In this document: positions 18,905-25,501 of the stretch, one piece after another
Layout: each line of letters begins with the position of its first letter
How positions within the stretch are numbered: position 1 is the stretch's first letter
Origin: Paraburkholderia haematera
GTDB lineage: Bacteria > Pseudomonadota > Gammaproteobacteria > Burkholderiales > Burkholderiaceae
Assembly: GCF_905220975.1 (NCBI RefSeq)
Contig: NZ_CAJNBK010000001.1
Span: forward strand, 868,001 to 932,000
Length of the DNA: 64,000 bases
Direction of reading: 5' to 3'
The notes under the pieces: generated by a model
Told to the model about the DNA's origin: nothing
The model's database searches: none
The model's input: only the letters and a program-made list of their open reading frames with translations
Program-made: the position numbers and the translations under genes

Positions 18905-19176
18905 TGGCTAAACATCCGCCGTATTCTGTGGTTCTGACCTACAACGAAGATCTGCAGCAGCTAATAGTGCATACCATTGATCCAACTAGGCTTGCCCCGC
19001 TCGTTGCAGGGAGAATGGGCGTGGTGATGGCTGATGAACAAGATTTCAAACTGGACGATGAATTTGCGCGACAGCTTGGAGTCGGGATGCTGAATACGAT
19101 TGCGCTGGGGCAGCCTGACATCAAACAGTACATGACGTTCACGGAAGGACCGATCGACAAGTCGTCAGAAGAGTAG
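18904..19176 (+). CDS. Putative immunity protein, copy 2
   Basis: The protein has 90 aa from ATG 18904. It shares with copy 1 M-A-K-H-P-P-Y-S-V-V-L-T-Y, L-D-D-E-F-A-R-Q-L-G-V and A-L-G-Q-P-D-I-K-Q-Y-M, but differs in the middle (G-R-M-G-V-V-M-A-D-E-Q), where the other copies read P-I-L-L-D-E. It is extended at the end by K-S-S-E-E. Its own tip copy upstream is broken, so it would be an orphan immunity gene if the toxin model holds. Confidence 0.7.
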   Translation: MAKHPPYSVVLTYNEDLQQLIVHTIDPTRLAPLVAGRMGVVMADEQDFKLDDEFARQLGVGMLNTIALGQPDIKQYMTFTEGPIDKSSEE

Positions 19177-19311
19177 CAACCGGGGGTAAGTGTTATCTGA
19201 TCGACGTTTGGTTACGGCCCTCCGAGGGGGGACGGAAGCGGCGCCGCTGATGTTCGGTAGCGAAATGCAACCGTCCCCTGTCACGATCGTCGGGCGGCGC
19301 GGGCCGCGCGA

Positions 19312-19374
19312 CGCATCGCGCTGTGCAAACAGCAGGCATTCGAAGATTATCAAAAGTGCAGAGGTTATTGGTGA
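19312..19374 (+). pseudogene. Truncated copy B of the Rhs tip
   Basis: Only the last third of the tip survives (A-L-C-K-Q-Q-A-F-E-D-Y-Q-K-C-R-G-Y-W). About 95 nt are missing between two GGCGGCGCG-like sequences, as expected from a short-homology deletion. The stop at 19372-19374 overlaps the GTG start of copy 3. Confidence 0.65.
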
Positions 19375-19646
19375 CTAATCATCCGCCGTATTCCGTGGTT
19401 CTGACCTACTTCGAGGATCGTCAAGAGTTTGCCGTGCAAGCTATTGATCGAATCAGGTTTGCTCCGCTCATAGCCGGACAATTCGAAGTGCCGATTCTGC
19501 TAGACGAATTCGATTTCAGGCTTGATGACGAATTCGCGCAAGGGCTTGGAGCTACCATGTTGAATCTGATTGCGCTTGGTCAGCCGAACATCAAACAATA
19601 CATGAGCGTGACACAACGACCTGTCGATAGACCGTTGGAAGAGTAA
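19371..19646 (+). CDS. Putative immunity protein, copy 3 (GTG start)
   Basis: The protein has 91 aa. GTG 19371 aligns with the ATG of the other copies (V-T-N-H-P-P-Y-S-V-V-L-T-Y). Its N-terminal part is almost the same as copy 1 (Y-F-E-D-R-Q-E-F-A-V-Q-A-I-D-R), while the C-terminal half resembles copies 4 and 6, suggesting recombination among copies. It ends R-P-L-E-E. The tip upstream is truncated. Confidence 0.68.
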   Translation: MTNHPPYSVVLTYFEDRQEFAVQAIDRIRFAPLIAGQFEVPILLDEFDFRLDDEFAQGLGATMLNLIALGQPNIKQYMSVTQRPVDRPLEE

Positions 19647-19800
19647 TTTACCAGCGGTTAGGTGGTATGACTGACTGACGTTTGGTCATTGCACGGAAGG
19701 GGCGCGAAAGACTCTCGTGTAGCCCACGGGGAAAGTGCGAACTGTCCTCATATTGACACCGTCGGGCGGCGCGGGCCGCGCCGCCGTAAATCTCCAGAGC

Positions 19801-19932
19801 GAGTGCCGTACGCAGCATGACGCTCAAATCGAAATGTGCAATGCGATTGCTTTCCATAGGGGCGGCGCGCGTGGCGTCGCGCTGTGCAAACAAAATGCAT
19901 TCCGAAATTACAACCAGTGCAGAGGATATTGA
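19801..19932 (+). CDS. Orphan Rhs tip copy C (44-codon open module)
   Basis: The frame is intact over the same 44 codons as the Rhs tip, with all four cysteines at conserved spacing (C-x10-C, x15, C-x10-C) and the R-G-Y end. The stop overlaps the ATG of copy 4 as TGATG. The frame continues open upstream to a GTG at 19735. Whether it is expressed alone or is a recombination donor is unknown; no Rhs core precedes it. Confidence 0.45.
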   Translation, partial: ECRTQHDAQIEMCNAIAFHRGGARGVALCKQNAFRNYNQCRGY

Positions 19933-20192
19933 TGGTTAAGCATACGCCTTATTCCATAATTGTGACCTATGTCGAAGATTGCCAACAGTTGATTGTGCAA
20001 GCAGTTGATCCGGCCAAGTTGGCCACGATCGTGGCCCGAAAACTCGAAATGCCGATCTTGTTGGACGAATACGATTTCAAGCTTGATGACGAATTCGCGC
20101 GACGGCTTGGAGTCGCAATGCTCAATTTGATTGCGCTTGGCCAGCCTAACATCGAGCAATACATGAACGTCACGCAGCAGCCAATCGACTAG
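19932..20192 (+). CDS. Putative immunity protein, copy 4
   Basis: The protein has 86 aa from ATG 19932, coupled to tip copy C by TGATG. It keeps the family skeleton but begins M-V-K-H-T-P-Y-S-I-I-V-T-Y and has L-A-T-I-V-A-R in place of L-A-P-L-V-A-G. Together with tip copy C it forms one of two array units in which both tip and immunity frames are intact. Confidence 0.7.
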   Translation: MVKHTPYSIIVTYVEDCQQLIVQAVDPAKLATIVARKLEMPILLDEYDFKLDDEFARRLGVAMLNLIALGQPNIEQYMNVTQQPID

Positions 20193-20362
20193 TCGTCAGA
20201 GGAGCAATTAGCCAGAGGTTGAGTGGCATTATCGATTTACGTTTGGTCATAGCACCAGGGGACAGGAACGGGCCTAATGAAGCCCGTGGAAAAAACGCGA
20301 ACTGTCCTCGTATCACGACCGTCGGGCGGCGCGGGCCGCGCGCCGCCAGAAATCTCCAGAGC

Positions 20363-20494
20363 GAATGCTTCGCGCAGCATGACGCTCAAATCGAAATGTG
20401 CAATGCGATTGCTTTCCATAGGGGCGGCGCGCAAGGTATCGCGCTGTGCAAACAACAGGCATTCGAAGATTATCAAAAGTGCAGAGGTTATTGA
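20363..20494 (+). CDS. Orphan Rhs tip copy D (44-codon open module)
   Basis: This is a second intact 44-codon tip (E-C-F-A-Q-H-D-A-Q-I-E-M-C and onward), with all four cysteines and the R-G-Y end. The stop overlaps the ATG of copy 5. The frame is open upstream to a TTG at 20219, through spacer sequence that is probably not part of the module. Of the orphan copies it is close to the Rhs tip at its start (C-F-A-Q). Confidence 0.45.
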   Translation, partial: ECFAQHDAQIEMCNAIAFHRGGAQGIALCKQQAFEDYQKCRGY

Positions 20495-20787
20495 TGGTTA
20501 ATCATCCGCCGTATTTCGTGGTTCTGACTTACGCCGAAGATCCTCAGCAGCTGATCATGCAAGCTGTGGATTCGGCCAGGCTGGCTCCGCTCGTGGCCGG
20601 AATTATGGAGGTGCCGTTTTTTTTGGACGGTGACGAGTTCAAGTTTGATGACGAATTGGCGCGACAGCTTGGAGTCGCTGTGCTCAACGTGATTGCAGCA
20701 GGTCGACCTGACATCAAGCAACACATGAACGTTACGCAGCACCCAATCGACGAGCCGAACAATGGAGAGGGTATTGATGGCGATTGA
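20494..20787 (+). CDS. Putative immunity protein, copy 5 (extended C-terminus)
   Basis: The protein has 97 aa from ATG 20494. Divergent features are V-P-F-F-L-D-G-D in the acidic segment and A-A-G-R-P-D-I-K-Q-H-M near the end. The last ten or so residues (N-N-G-E-G-I-D-G-D) come from read-through into the relic of a deleted spacer and tip, so the gene overlaps copy 6 by 11 nt. Confidence 0.68.
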   Translation: MVNHPPYFVVLTYAEDPQQLIMQAVDSARLAPLVAGIMEVPFFLDGDEFKFDDELARQLGVAVLNVIAAGRPDIKQHMNVTQHPIDEPNNGEGIDGD

Positions 20788-21037
20788 TCCACCGCGCTCC
20801 GTGGTTCTGAACTACGACCAAGACAGTCAGCGGTTGAATGTGCAGTTAGTTGAACCTACCAAGCTGGCCCCGCTTCTGGCTGGAAAGTTCACAGTGCCGA
20901 TTCTGTTAGACGACTTCGATTTCAGGCTTGATGATGAGTTCGCGCGTCGGCTCGGAGTCGCAATGCTCAATGCAATCGCGCTGGGTCAGCCTGAAATCAA
21001 GCAATACATGACCGTTACGCCGGACCCAATCGATTAG
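20777..21037 (+). CDS. Putative immunity protein, copy 6
   Basis: The protein has 86 aa from ATG 20777, with GGAGAGG at 20764-20770 six bases upstream. It starts M-A-I-D-P-P-R-S-V-V-L-N-Y and keeps L-A-P-L-L-A-G, P-I-L-L-D-D-F-D-F-R-L-D-D-E-F-A-R and A-L-G-Q-P-E-I-K-Q-Y-M. It is the last of the array and follows copy 5 directly, without a tip. Confidence 0.7.
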   Translation: MAIDPPRSVVLNYDQDSQRLNVQLVEPTKLAPLLAGKFTVPILLDDFDFRLDDEFARRLGVAMLNAIALGQPEIKQYMTVTPDPID

Positions 21038-21543
21038 TCGTCGGAAGAGTAACTACCAGGGGAGAAGTGCCATCCGATCGACGTTTGGTTATGGCCCTCC
21101 GAGGGGAGCGGAAGCGGCGCCGCTGATGTTCGATGGCGAAGTGCAACTGTCCCCTATCACGACCGTCCGGCGGCACGCAGACCCGTGCCTGCCGGATACC
21201 TGGCAATTTCCCAGAATAGCTGAAGCGGCACTACCGACGAAAACAGCGGTGTATCTCGAATCCGTGCCACGTGCATTCGGCGCTTGTGACGCAGCAGTTA
21301 TTCTTCCGGTGGCGCTGAGCGAGCCGCCGCGGTCGTTCAGAAACCGTCGGTGAGTTCAAGGCCGCTGTTTTTCACTAGTCGTTGTTTTCTTCGGCGCGCC
21401 TCCGCGGCGGAGCCGATGCTTTGACGGCGCACACGCGCAACTACCGTATCAGACGGGGCGTTCTGGTGATCGCGTCTCGTGCCCTGTCGCCGAGGCGAAG
21501 CGCGCACGGTGCAACAGATGATTCGGTGTGCACACGACCACCA
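21038..21543. other. 3' flank of the immunity array
   Basis: The first 140 bp or so repeat the inter-unit spacer (similar to 19177-19300), showing that the last unit carried its spacer too. From about 21190 to 21543 nothing recognisable is seen; the short frames there have no family-like features. Confidence 0.5.
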
Positions 21544-22263
21544 CTACCGGCCGCTTTCTCCGCCCTTCGCCTTACATTGGGCGTAACTAAACATCTGAAA
21601 ATGCTGGTGGCCCGGCAGTTTTGCAATGACCTTTGAGTCGTCGGGCGGAATTTCTCCGAACATCTCATAGTGAAATGCGAGCGTGCTCACGTAGTTGACG
21701 GTTGGCTCGATTGAGTGGAACCGCACGTAGCCACCGGCTTGCACGGCGTTCCAGAATATCCTGTCGCCGCTGATGCTTTCGCGCGCGTCCTTGAATAGCC
21801 ACGCCGCGCATGCGGGAAAGGTCGGGCGCGTGAGGAAATAACAGTTGGTGTCGTTGAAATCGACGCTGTTCGATTCTTTACAGATGCCGAGCATACGGCC
21901 GTCGACAGTGAGAATTTTTCTAGCCGCCGTGACTACCTGCGCACCCGTTTCCTCGACGATCATGCGCATCGTTTCGACATGGTTTGGCTCATACCAGTTG
22001 TCGGCGTCAAGAAAACAGATCGCGTCAAATCCATTCGCGGCCGCGCACGCGGCACCTACACCGCGAGGTGTATCTCCGTAGTCGGCGTGATTGGGAATCT
22101 TGATGTGAACCACACCTGCCCAGCTATCAACGTCGGAGGCAGGGAATCCATCGGCGACCATGAAATGGGTCACGTTGCCTGCTTGCGCAAAAACGCTTTC
22201 GTGACATCTTCTTAAGATGTGAAGCGGCTCTTTATAGTAGGCGCTAATGACGGCGACTCGCAT
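21544..22263 (-). CDS. GT2-like glycosyltransferase
   Basis: The protein has 239 aa from ATG 22263, with AAGAG upstream. It begins R-V-A-V-I-S-A-Y-Y-K-E. The metal-binding motif is F-L-D-A-D-N-W-Y, as in small GT2 enzymes, and the C-terminal half contains S-G-D-R-I-F-W. The end is polar and Lys/Gly-rich. It lies inside the island boundaries, opposite in strand to the Rhs array and far from the LPS cluster. The substrate is unknown; modification of a surface polymer or protein is possible. Confidence 0.75.
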   Translation of the reverse strand: MRVAVISAYYKEPLHILRRCHESVFAQAGNVTHFMVADGFPASDVDSWAGVVHIKIPNHADYGDTPRGVGAACAAANGFDAICFLDADNWYEPNHVETMRMIVEETGAQVVTAARKILTVDGRMLGICKESNSVDFNDTNCYFLTRPTFPACAAWLFKDARESISGDRIFWNAVQAGGYVRFHSIEPTVNYVSTLAFHYEMFGEIPPDDSKVIAKLPGHQHFQMFSYAQCKAKGGESGR

Positions 22264-22757
22264 GAAGGCTCTTCGTTGGATTGCTGAAACGGCGGATTAT
22301 ATCTATCGGCAATCCACACTGAACTATCTCAATTATGTAGGTCAGCTCTTCTGTGGGGGAACGGTGGTTTCCCCGCGCCGCAGCCTGGGGAAAAGCGCGG
22401 GAATGGAGGGTTGCGGGAGCGCAGGGGGCGGAATTTTCCCTACGCGCCGCCCGCAAGGCCATGTGTGACAGGGCATCACTCCATATGGGGACGGTTTTAG
22501 CCAGATTTGCGAACAGATTCTGTTGATAACTTGCGCACGCAGCGGCGCTGCCGTCAAATGAGTGATTACAACCAATATGGCGGGTGTATGCTGAAATCGA
22601 AAGCTTGTCGATGACAGCATCCCACCACGCCGAACCTTGGCCGTGGCTCGTTCAGGATCAAACCGTGCCGGGCGCGCAACGCCTGCTGCGGCAGCGGGTT
22701 TTACCAGCGTGAACGTGATGCTCAGGACGAACCCAGTTGCATCCATCGGCCTGTCAG
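22264..22757. other. Right edge of the accessory island
   Basis: These 494 bp hold the right 31-bp repeat (22502-22532) and the upstream region of the transglutaminase genes. A 33-codon open frame at 22611-22712 (M-T-A-S-H-H-A-E-P-W-P-W) is possible but unsupported. Composition returns to high GC after about 22600. Confidence 0.45.
22502..22532 (+). repeat. Right copy of 31-bp imperfect direct repeat flanking the island
   Basis: It is similar at 25 of 31 positions to 15493-15523, same orientation, about 7.0 kb apart. Both copies share CAGATTTGC at the left end and GATAACTT at the right end. Confidence 0.45.
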
Positions 22758-23270
22758 ATGACTGAGCCAAAGCGTTTCACGGTGCGTCACGTCAGCGTCT
22801 ACCGCTACTCGGAACCCGTGCGGTTCGGCGATCACAGGATGATGTTCCGCCCGCGCGCCAGCCACGACTTGCGTCTCGTCACGAACCAGTTGGTGATTAC
22901 ACCGACGCCGACGCCGTCGCGGCGGCACTGGCTGCACGACGTGTTCGACAACTCGGTGGCGGTCGCGAGTTTCGCGGGCAAGGCGAGCGAATTGCGCTTC
23001 GACAGCGAAGCGACGCTCGAACACTTCGACACGCCCATGCCCGACTACGCGCTCGAACCGTACGCGGTGAACTGGCCGTTCGCGTACACCAACGAGGAAG
23101 CGTCCGATCTCGTGAACGCGCGCAGCCGCCAGTATCCGGACAGCGACGTGGACGAGTGGGCGCGCCGCTTCATTCCTGTGCAGGGTGGCGGCGGTGCGAA
23201 GCATGCATGGCTGCAGATCTATTCGCCGGGCGCGTCAATTGAACGTTTCAACGGAAAGAGGGTGTCGTGA
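22758..23270 (+). pseudogene. Transglutaminase-like gene with the catalytic core deleted
   Basis: The frame encodes 170 aa from ATG 22758; an upstream TTG at 22737 with AGGA is an alternative. Residues 1 to about 140 are a typical bacterial transglutaminase N-terminal domain (R-H-V-S-V-Y-R-Y-S-E-P-V). It then jumps from W-A-R-R-F-I-P-V to G-G-G-A-K-H-A-W-L-Q-I-Y. In the family these are separated by about 80-100 residues that carry the catalytic Cys (G-x-C-R-D-F). The His of H-A-W remains; the later F-D-P-T-N Asp segment is also lost. It is probably a non-catalytic remnant, although the frame is open. It overlaps the next gene by one base. Confidence 0.7.
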
Positions 23271-24073
23271 TGAAATTGCGCGTTGGCTACGAGCTGGTCT
23301 ATGAGTGCGTGCAACCGACGCCGATGATGTTGATGTTGAACACGCACTTTTCGCACGCGAAGGACGTGCTGAGTGCGGATTTGCTGGCAGTCGATCCGCT
23401 GGTGCCGATCAGGCAGTATCGCGACGGCTTTGGCAATTTATGCAGCCGTGTCGTGGCGCCGCAGGGACGGTTTGCGTTGTCGACGAGTGCGGTGCTCGAG
23501 GTGTCGTCAGAGCCGGAGAGGCGGCCGCCGTTTACAGAGCAGCATGCCGTGGAGGCGTTGCCTGATGATTCGCTGGTATTTCTGCTGGGCAGCCGTTATT
23601 GCGAAACGGATTTGCTATCCGAATTTGCGTGGCAGACGTTCGGCAAGATGCCGCTCGGTCGCGTGCGAGTGGATGCGATTTGCAACTACGTGCACGAACA
23701 CATTGTGTTTGGCTACGATTTCGCGCGGCCGACCAAGACCGCCTGGCAGGCGTGGCAGGAGAGGAAGGGCGTATGCCGGGATTTCGCGCATCTGGCCGTG
23801 ACGCTGTGCCGGGCAATGAATATACCGGCGCGGTATTGCACGGGATATATCAGCGATGTCGGCACGCCATCGCCGTACGCGACCATGGATTTTGCCGCGT
23901 GGTTCGAGGCGTATGTCGGCGGGTGCTGGCAGACATTCGATCCTCGGAATAACGTGCCTCGGACGGGGCGAGTTTTGATGGCGCGTGGGAGAGATGCCGC
24001 CGATGTCGCTATCAGCAATGCGTTTGGGGCGACACAGTTAATGAAGTTCGATGTTGTCTGTGAGGCGATATAG
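23270..24073 (+). CDS. Transglutaminase-like cysteine protease family protein
   Basis: The protein has 267 aa from ATG 23270 (TGATG junction with the previous frame; a GTG one codon earlier is possible). An N-terminal beta domain (residues 1-110) is followed by a transglutaminase core with G-V-C-R-D-F-A-H-L-A (Cys 169) and R-Y-C-T-G-Y-I. The position where many members have catalytic His reads D-F-A-A-W-F-E-A-Y, and F-D-P-R-N-N supplies the Asp. The missing His may be natural variation in this subfamily, so activity is uncertain. There is no signal peptide, so it is probably cytoplasmic. Confidence 0.8.
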   Translation: MKLRVGYELVYECVQPTPMMLMLNTHFSHAKDVLSADLLAVDPLVPIRQYRDGFGNLCSRVVAPQGRFALSTSAVLEVSSEPERRPPFTEQHAVEALPDDSLVFLLGSRYCETDLLSEFAWQTFGKMPLGRVRVDAICNYVHEHIVFGYDFARPTKTAWQAWQERKGVCRDFAHLAVTLCRAMNIPARYCTGYISDVGTPSPYATMDFAAWFEAYVGGCWQTFDPRNNVPRTGRVLMARGRDAADVAISNAFGATQLMKFDVVCEAI

Positions 24074-24164
24074 GTTTTTTGCCAATAAAGACCTAAAGTT
24101 TCCTGCATGAATTGCCGAAAAGACCGGTATCGCCACCCGTGCCGGGAGCCGATCCCGGACCATC

Positions 24165-24482
24165 ATGATGCCCCGCAACATAGCCGCCACGTTAGTGGCA
24201 ATCCTGCTGGCATCGCCAGCCTCAAAGGCATGGCCAGCGGGGCTTGCCTCGATCCCGGTAAGCTTGACCGTGCAGGAAACCTGTGTCATCCAGTCGGTGG
24301 ACGCGGCGATCACCGTTGCTAATCAACCGGCGGTTGCCTGCCTGCACGGGGCGCCGTTCCAGATATCCCAGGTTGCACTCGACCCCGCCGCGCCGGGCGA
24401 AACCGGCCGCGATCACGTGCAACCGGTGGAATTTCTCGCTACCCACGATGCCCAGCAAACGGTCTGGATGATCAACTTCTAG
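24165..24482 (+). CDS. Small secreted protein, possibly related to spore coat U proteins
   Basis: The protein has 105 aa from ATG 24165 (a second ATG is the next codon). It has a clear signal peptide (residues 1-25, A-T-L-V-A-I-L-L-A-S-P-A). The mature part begins I-P-V-S-L-T-V-Q-E-T-C-V-I, echoing the first strand and Cys of SCPU domains, and a second Cys follows 20 or so residues on. It is convergent with the pilus operon, ending 53 bp from the tip-adhesin stop. A role in the pilus is inferred from position. Confidence 0.6.
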   Translation: MMPRNIAATLVAILLASPASKAWPAGLASIPVSLTVQETCVIQSVDAAITVANQPAVACLHGAPFQISQVALDPAAPGETGRDHVQPVEFLATHDAQQTVWMINF

Positions 24483-24535
24483 AAATCATCCAGCACTCGC
24501 GCGATCCCTCGGCCGACAAGTACAAAGCCAAAAAA

Positions 24536-25501
24536 TCAGAAGCTGATCGTCGCGGTAATCGCGTCGCTGTAGTTGCCGGGTGTCGGCGTCGTCTGGGACG
24601 GTACCACGCCATACACCGTGATCGATACCGCATTGCCCGTGCCTGTGCCTGTCGGCATCGTTGTGCCCGCCGTGCCGTCTCCCCACACGCTCGCGTGGCC
24701 AGCATCGGTATAAAGCTGGTAATTCACCGTCCCTCCGCCGCCCGAGCGCTGCATCTGGCGCGCCGCTACATTTCCGCTCGAACCACCGTTCAGCGCAATC
24801 CGGTAAGCGTCGCCATTGGTGCAGCGTGCTGTGATCGAACCCTTCGCGTTCAACGCCGAACTCAACACGCCGCTTGCGGTGAAGGCGACATTCGTCGCGC
24901 TGATCAGGCAGTCGTTCACCACCGTCGCGTTGGCCGTAAAGCCGAAGCTCCCGGCGCTCGTCGTCAGCGCGGCGCAACCTGGCGAGACGAGCAGAAAGAA
25001 TCCATACGTCAGCGAAGTCTGGCTTAAGGTCTGCGAGTAGACAGTGCTGGCGTTGCCGGCGGTCGGCACCGTCGCCTGATTGGCCGTGACCTGTCCGTAG
25101 AAATTCACCGACGCCGTCGCAGTATTGCCGACCAATGGTTTATTGAGGATCACCGAAATGGGCGTAGTGCCCAGCGCGATCGATCCCCACGGGATCGAGT
25201 GTGCGGCGTCCTGATAGAGCCCGTACAGCAACTGGTTGCTGCCACTGCCCAGGTAGCGCGGCGTCGCGCCGCCCTGATTCAGGCAAACCTGCACGCTCGG
25301 CGTTAGCGTAATCACCGGCCATGTGCACGAAATGGTGGCGGTGCCGGTCGCGGACACGGCGCTCAGTGCGATCGGACTGATGTTGCCGAAGCTGAGCGCC
25401 GAGGCGCTTGCGGTACAGGTCTGTGCACTCGCACGCTGCGGCAGCGCGCCGAGCAGCGCGCATAACACCAGAAGCAGCAGGAGCCTTAGGGGCCGTCTCA
25501 T
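24536..25501 (-). CDS. Spore coat protein U domain protein, two-domain (putative tip adhesin)
   Basis: The protein has 321 aa, with a signal peptide at residues 1-26 (L-L-L-L-L-V-L-C-A-L-L-G). Two SCPU-type beta domains are arranged in tandem, each with an early Cys-containing strand (Q-T-C-T-A-S-A-S; N-D-C-L-I-S-A-T), L-Y-Q/T-D-A-A/G-H and a terminal strand such as A-I-T-A-T-I-S-F. Chaperone-usher loci of this kind often end with a two-domain adhesin at the fibre tip. Its start overlaps the usher stop by 4 nt, so the genes are coupled. Confidence 0.85.
   Translation of the reverse strand: MRRPLRLLLLLVLCALLGALPQRASAQTCTASASALSFGNISPIALSAVSATGTATISCTWPVITLTPSVQVCLNQGGATPRYLGSGSNQLLYGLYQDAAHSIPWGSIALGTTPISVILNKPLVGNTATASVNFYGQVTANQATVPTAGNASTVYSQTLSQTSLTYGFFLLVSPGCAALTTSAGSFGFTANATVVNDCLISATNVAFTASGVLSSALNAKGSITARCTNGDAYRIALNGGSSGNVAARQMQRSGGGGTVNYQLYTDAGHASVWGDGTAGTTMPTGTGTGNAVSITVYGVVPSQTTPTPGNYSDAITATISF

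Larger units (their letters stand above)
18211..21180 (+). repeat. Tandem array of tip/immunity units, about 562 bp each
   Basis: Six diverged copies of a small gene start at 18342, 18904, 19371, 19932, 20494 and 20777. The start-to-start distances are 562, 467, 561, 562 and 283 bp. A full unit is a 132-nt tip, a gene of about 260-290 nt and a spacer of about 170 nt. The 467 unit has lost about 95 nt of tip. The 283 unit has lost spacer and tip. The spacer is seen again after the last gene (21038-21180). Confidence 0.85.

Noticed and set aside
15946..21537. CRISPR array in the repeated region
   Set aside because: The repeat unit is about 562 bp and protein-coding; there are no short direct repeats with unique spacers and no cas genes.
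22611..22712. 33-codon frame beginning M-T-A-S-H-H-A-E-P
   Set aside because: It is short, lacks a ribosome binding site, and shows no family features; listed only within the intergenic note.
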